64,000 nucleotides of DNA from Aurantiacibacter luteus. GTDB taxonomy: Bacteria; Pseudomonadota; Alphaproteobacteria; Sphingomonadales; Sphingomonadaceae. The notes under the pieces were generated by a model, which made no database searches, was not told the DNA's origin, and worked only from the letters and a program-made list of their open reading frames with translations. The position numbers were made by a program, and so were the translations under genes. This document shows, piece after piece, positions 61,365 through 64,000 of this stretch (position 1 is the first letter of the stretch; each line of letters starts with the position of its first letter). Location: assembly GCF_001010945.1 (NCBI RefSeq), contig NZ_LBHB01000004.1:122494-186493 (forward strand). Reading direction: 5' to 3'.

Positions 61365-61999
61365 AGCAGTTCTCCCCGCGCGATGCTGTAGACTCCGCCG
61401 GTGCTCACGACCAAGTGGTCGACGAGCACGATTTCCAGCGGCGCGGCGGCCGCACGGAAGCGGTCGGTGGCGTCGTAATCCTCGGTGCTGGGAAGGCTGG
61501 AGCCCGAAGGATGGTTGTGCGCGAGCAACAGGCGCGTTGCCGAAATTTCGAGCGCGCGGGCGAGGACCGCGCGCACGGGAACGCCCACCCGGCCGATGGT
61601 GCCGCGCGCGACGATCTCGCTGCCGAGGTAGCGCGACTGGCCGTCGAGATAGATCGCCTTCACCCGCTCTTGGACCGGGTTCGAAAGCTTTAGCCGCAGG
61701 TAATCGTGCAGTCGGCGATCGGCGACATCGATCGGCTCCCCCGTGAGGCTTTCGTACAGCGCGCTGGCGACCAGCGTCCGCGCGCCGACTATGGCGGAGG
61801 CAGCGCCGTCGTGCTCGCCCAGCGCGTCAGCCAGCGCCTCCGGCGAAGCGGCGACGATGCGCGAGAGGGTGCCGAAGCGCTCGACGAGGCGAGCGGCCGC
61901 AGCCTGCGCCCGCTCTCCGATCAGCGGCGCAAGGAGCTCCGCCAGGGCGGCGCGTGTATCCCGCGACGGGCGCGGCGCCGGTGCGCGGCGAGGCCCCAT
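61361..61999 (-). CDS. RadC family protein (JAMM domain)
   Basis: A 212-residue RadC protein. An N-terminal helix-hairpin-helix-like part (LIGERAQAAAARLVERFGTL) leads to the metal motif AHNHPSGSSLPSTED and a C-terminal VDHLVVSTGGVYSIARGELL. The domain is common on mobile elements and is not a proven repair enzyme. The ATG at 61999 lies 79 bases inside the upstream membrane protein gene. No strong ribosome site is visible. Confidence 0.85.
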   Translation of the reverse strand: MGPRRAPAPRPSRDTRAALAELLAPLIGERAQAAAARLVERFGTLSRIVAASPEALADALGEHDGAASAIVGARTLVASALYESLTGEPIDVADRRLHDYLRLKLSNPVQERVKAIYLDGQSRYLGSEIVARGTIGRVGVPVRAVLARALEISATRLLLAHNHPSGSSLPSTEDYDATDRFRAAAAPLEIVLVDHLVVSTGGVYSIARGELL

Positions 62000-62397
62000 G
62001 CGAAGGCTACCATCTGCAAGTACGAGGGCAGTCTCACCATTATCCAGTAGATGATGGGCGGGAGGGGATCGAAAAGAGCCCGCTGGAAATGCATTACGAG
62101 CACGATGAGCTGCATGGCGAGAATGCATAGGGGATATATCCTGTTGGCTCGCATTGCGACGATTGCGAAGCCCACGAACATCCCAGCGTCGAGGACAAGA
62201 TGAAGTAGATCGATGCTGGTGCCGGGATCGTTTCGTCCATCGAGATGGTGGACGAACTCGACGACAATGGCGGCTACGAAAATGAGACCGGTAATCTTCT
62301 CGGGGCTTTCGCCGCGCAGGCAAGCATAAGCGGCCAGCGCGGCGAAAATCCCGTATTGGAGAAGGTAGCGATTATCGACGAGGACACTGGCAATCAT
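61921..62397 (-). CDS. Polytopic membrane protein, 158 aa
   Basis: A 158-residue protein with about five membrane segments (YGIFAALAAYACLRG, ITGLIFVAAIVVEFVHHL, LHLVLDAGMFVGFAIVAM, LCILAMQLIVLVMHF, YLQMVAFAWGLAAH). It ends in a basic tail that overlaps radC. No family recognised. Lower GC than its neighbours. Confidence 0.65.
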   Translation of the reverse strand: MIASVLVDNRYLLQYGIFAALAAYACLRGESPEKITGLIFVAAIVVEFVHHLDGRNDPGTSIDLLHLVLDAGMFVGFAIVAMRANRIYPLCILAMQLIVLVMHFQRALFDPLPPIIYWIMVRLPSYLQMVAFAWGLAAHRRRARRGIHAPPWRSSLRR

Positions 62398-62435
62398 GCC
62401 CTCGGGTCCGCGATCCGCTGCCTGCCGTCAAGTTA

Positions 62436-62765
62436 TCAGGCTGCCACGGCTTCAGTGGCCACGCCGGGCCACGCCGGACAATCCGAATTGCTGTCGGGCA
62501 GCATCGTGATGCGGCAGAAATCAGCACGCAGGCTTTTGTGCGCCTTGAACAGCTCACTCTGAGCCTCGACGATTTTGCCGGCGGCGGCCTGCACTCGCAT
62601 CACCGCGATCTGGCCTTCGTAAGGCGCAACATCGCTATCGGTGCGGACGTCCATCATGCTCTGCTGCAGGGCGGCGAAGGCCCTGAGTGTCTGGTTGGCA
62701 AGGTTTTCGGCGGTGGCGAGGCGGTCAGCGACGCGGATGCCCATTACTTCGACGGGAGTGGTCAT
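62436..62765 (-). CDS. Helical phasin-like protein, 109 aa
   Basis: A 109-residue protein with long helices (RVADRLATAENLANQTLRAF, then AALQQSMMDVRTD and GKIVEAQSELFKAHKSLRAD). GGCGGAGA fits the second ATG of ATGATTATG. The helical repeat reminds one of phasins or coiled-coil scaffold proteins. Function unknown. Confidence 0.55.
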   Translation of the reverse strand: MTTPVEVMGIRVADRLATAENLANQTLRAFAALQQSMMDVRTDSDVAPYEGQIAVMRVQAAAGKIVEAQSELFKAHKSLRADFCRITMLPDSNSDCPAWPGVATEAVAA

Positions 62766-62830
62766 AATCATTCTCCGCCACCCGCTGCTCAGAAGCGATG
62801 GCTGCGATCCGGGATCGGAGGCGACGAGAA

Positions 62831-63373
62831 CTAACCGGTCCGGACGAACGCCATGCCGATTGCGAAGAGCACCAGCATGAGCACGGCGAGCAGAACTGCA
62901 AAGCCGGCAACGAACATCCAGCGGGCCGGTACGGCATTCTCACCGTCGAGCACCTCCGGAACCAGGCTGATGTCCTTCCTCGGGGCCCACGGTGCAGACG
63001 TGTCGATCACGTAAGCATCGGAAAACTCGAGGTCGGACGACGACCGGTTCCGTGGCGGCTCCTCGCCAAGGATCGGGTCGGCGGCGAGATGAGAAGATTG
63101 CCATGACAAGTTTGTACACGGGTGCTGGGAGCGATCCGAAGAGGCGGCCGCGCGGTGTTCGCGCCACAGGCGGGCAAGTTCGTTGCTGCCGAGGCCGTCG
63201 AACTTGCGCCGGACCCGCTCGATCCGCTGGCGCGCACCAGAATCCGAGATGCCCAGACGACCGGCGATTTCCTTGCCGGTCAGCCCCTCCGCCAGCAGAT
63301 CGAGCACCTCGACCTGGCCGTCCGTCAGGGTGGCTTTGATGGCTTCGACGGGATCTGCGGCGGCGGTAACCAT
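62831..63373 (-). CDS. LuxR-type DNA-binding protein with C-terminal membrane anchor
   Basis: A 180-residue protein. A LuxR/GerE helix-turn-helix at about 16-60 (LTDGQVEVLDLLAEGLTGKE, then IAGRLGISDSGARQRIERVR) is followed by a long linker and one membrane span at about 152-176, so the DNA-binding domain is at the inner face of the membrane. This reversed order (HTH first, anchor last) is unusual for LuxR proteins but is seen in sphingomonads. Targets unknown. Confidence 0.75.
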   Translation of the reverse strand: MVTAAADPVEAIKATLTDGQVEVLDLLAEGLTGKEIAGRLGISDSGARQRIERVRRKFDGLGSNELARLWREHRAAASSDRSQHPCTNLSWQSSHLAADPILGEEPPRNRSSSDLEFSDAYVIDTSAPWAPRKDISLVPEVLDGENAVPARWMFVAGFAVLLAVLMLVLFAIGMAFVRTG

Positions 63374-63411
63374 GCCGCCCGCATACCTGCCAAAGGTCAG
63401 GTTTTCCAGCG

Positions 63412-63618
63412 CTAGGCGCGATTGGATCGCTTCAAGGCATCAACGACTTGCGACATATACGCCGCGGCCATCCCTGTACCCGCAAGGTCGAGATCGGCGA
63501 GCAACTCCTCGGCCTTGGCGAGCAGCCCATCAATGTCGATTTCGCGAAGCGGCGCGATATCGCTATCACTCTGCTGGACTTGGGCAGACCGCCCATTCGA
63601 ATACAGTTCCGATGCCAT
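63412..63618 (-). CDS. Small helical protein, 68 aa
   Basis: A 68-residue acidic protein (APLREIDIDGLLAKAEELLA, then DLDLAGTGMAAAYMSQVVDA). AGAGAGG lies before the ATG. It is 38 bases upstream of the LuxR-type gene on the same strand, so likely co-transcribed. Function unknown. Confidence 0.6.
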   Translation of the reverse strand: MASELYSNGRSAQVQQSDSDIAPLREIDIDGLLAKAEELLADLDLAGTGMAAAYMSQVVDALKRSNRA

Positions 63619-63801
63619 GCGACACCTCTCTCACTTAAATTTGCCAATGTCTCGTTGCAAAGGCAATGCCGGCTAGCACGTAGCTGCGAAGCGAGGACTT
63701 GGTGCGCCGAATCAAGGCGCTAGGGGATGCGATACCGCGACTTCGGTGCAGGCGGGCGCTATCATGAGCAGCGTCCCGGCGCGGGACAACAACGCGGTGA
63801 G

Positions 63802-64000
63802 CTATTTCGCCAATTCGGAGCAATCTCGGCGAACCGCGCCGCCATTATCCCACCGCCGCACGTACTCGGCCTGACCCGCCGAAAGCATCGCACAGCTGGT
63901 GTTGACCTCGCCCGCATAAACCACGCCCAGCGTGCGGCCGTAGCGATCGAGCCCGACCCGCACGATCGTTAGCGGCTGCCCGGTGACGATCCGCTCCAAT
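63802..64000 (-). CDS. Thermonuclease-family protein, C-terminal part
   Basis: The last 66 or so residues of a staphylococcal-nuclease-like protein whose start lies beyond the window. DRYGRTLGVVYAGEVNTSCA, then MLSAGQAEYVRRWDN, matches the conserved C-terminal part of the SNase fold. Such nucleases are common on mobile elements. The catalytic part (Arg-Glu-Arg) would lie in the missing half, so activity cannot be judged. Confidence 0.65.
   Translation of the reverse strand, partial: LERIVTGQPLTIVRVGLDRYGRTLGVVYAGEVNTSCAMLSAGQAEYVRRWDNGGAVRRDCSELAK

Larger units (their letters stand above)
21745..64000. mobile_element. HK97-type siphovirus prophage (right end outside the window)
   Basis: The region has a complete phage order: serine integrase, S24 repressor with operators, early replication genes, terminase, portal, protease, capsid, connectors, tail, tape measure, fibre, holin, lysozyme and spanins. 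The left edge is set by the truncated glycosyltransferase gene. The missing half of that gene is not found before 64 kb, so the element is at least 42 kb or has been rearranged. The last 6 kb are accessory genes whose membership is inferred. Confidence 0.85.

Noticed and set aside
61361..61999. RadC as a DNA repair gene
   Set aside because: The RadC name is historical. The JAMM protein is common on mobile elements and a repair role is not established, so only the family is stated.

Overview
The window looks like a chromosomal segment of a high-GC alphaproteobacterium of the order Sphingomonadales, most likely the Erythrobacteraceae/Sphingomonadaceae group. The clues are a ChpT-type phosphotransferase, a typical alphaproteobacterial RpoH, an NfrB-like glycosyltransferase, a DUF3297 protein, and a REP-like repeat of a kind common in these genomes. 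A 42 kb or larger prophage has inserted into this chromosome.

Left part, about 1-21.7 kb, is ordinary chromosome. It holds a partial exported protein, a metallophosphatase, the RNase P RNA gene (minus strand), a tricorn-like S41 protease, a short minus-strand operon (JAMM peptidase, ChpT, AmpD-type amidase), a RluD-type pseudouridine synthase, rpoH, mtgA, a CDF metal exporter preceded by a Zur-box-like dyad, and a small lipoprotein. Next come clpX and clpP, with tig further away: an amidase and a TonB-dependent receptor on the other strand separate tig from clpP. tig carries a long Lys/Ala/Pro-rich tail. A tRNA-Leu(UAG), two small proteins and nhaA follow.

At about 21.74 kb a glycosyltransferase gene is cut in mid-domain, next to a large serine integrase. 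This marks attL. The 3' half of the gene is not in the window, so attR lies beyond 64 kb. The lysogeny region (21.8-26.5 kb) has an integrase operon of short genes with 4-bp overlaps, a membrane protein with HIRAN-like and DUF3862-like ends, and an S24-type repressor. Seven related operator sites (core GGAAATWTCC) sit in two clusters in front of the leftward and rightward operons. The rightward early operon (26.1-33.6 kb) encodes CII-like, DnaA-domain-IV-like and ParB-like proteins and a D5/P4-type primase-helicase. Two less GC-rich genes on the opposite strand interrupt it (29.9-31.6 and 33.6-34.3 kb). They are the best candidates for cargo of unknown function. A cassette of three small exported proteins (35.3-36.7 kb) follows.

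The late operon (37.2-57.3 kb) is a complete HK97-type siphovirus module: HNH, TerS, TerL, portal, ClpP-like protease, major capsid protein, head-tail connectors, tail tube, G/GT tail chaperone with a canonical -1 slippery site, tape measure, tail tip proteins, an SGNH-esterase tail fibre, holin-like proteins, lysozyme and an overlapping Rz/Rz1 spanin pair. The capsid protein starts with what looks like a Sec signal peptide.

The right part (57.4-64 kb) is accessory DNA: a 38-residue peptide that resembles a RiPP precursor, zinc-ribbon and membrane proteins, a winged-helix regulator, a RadC-family protein, a membrane-anchored LuxR-type protein, and the end of a thermonuclease-family gene. Whether all of it belongs to the prophage cannot be decided without the sequence beyond 64 kb.
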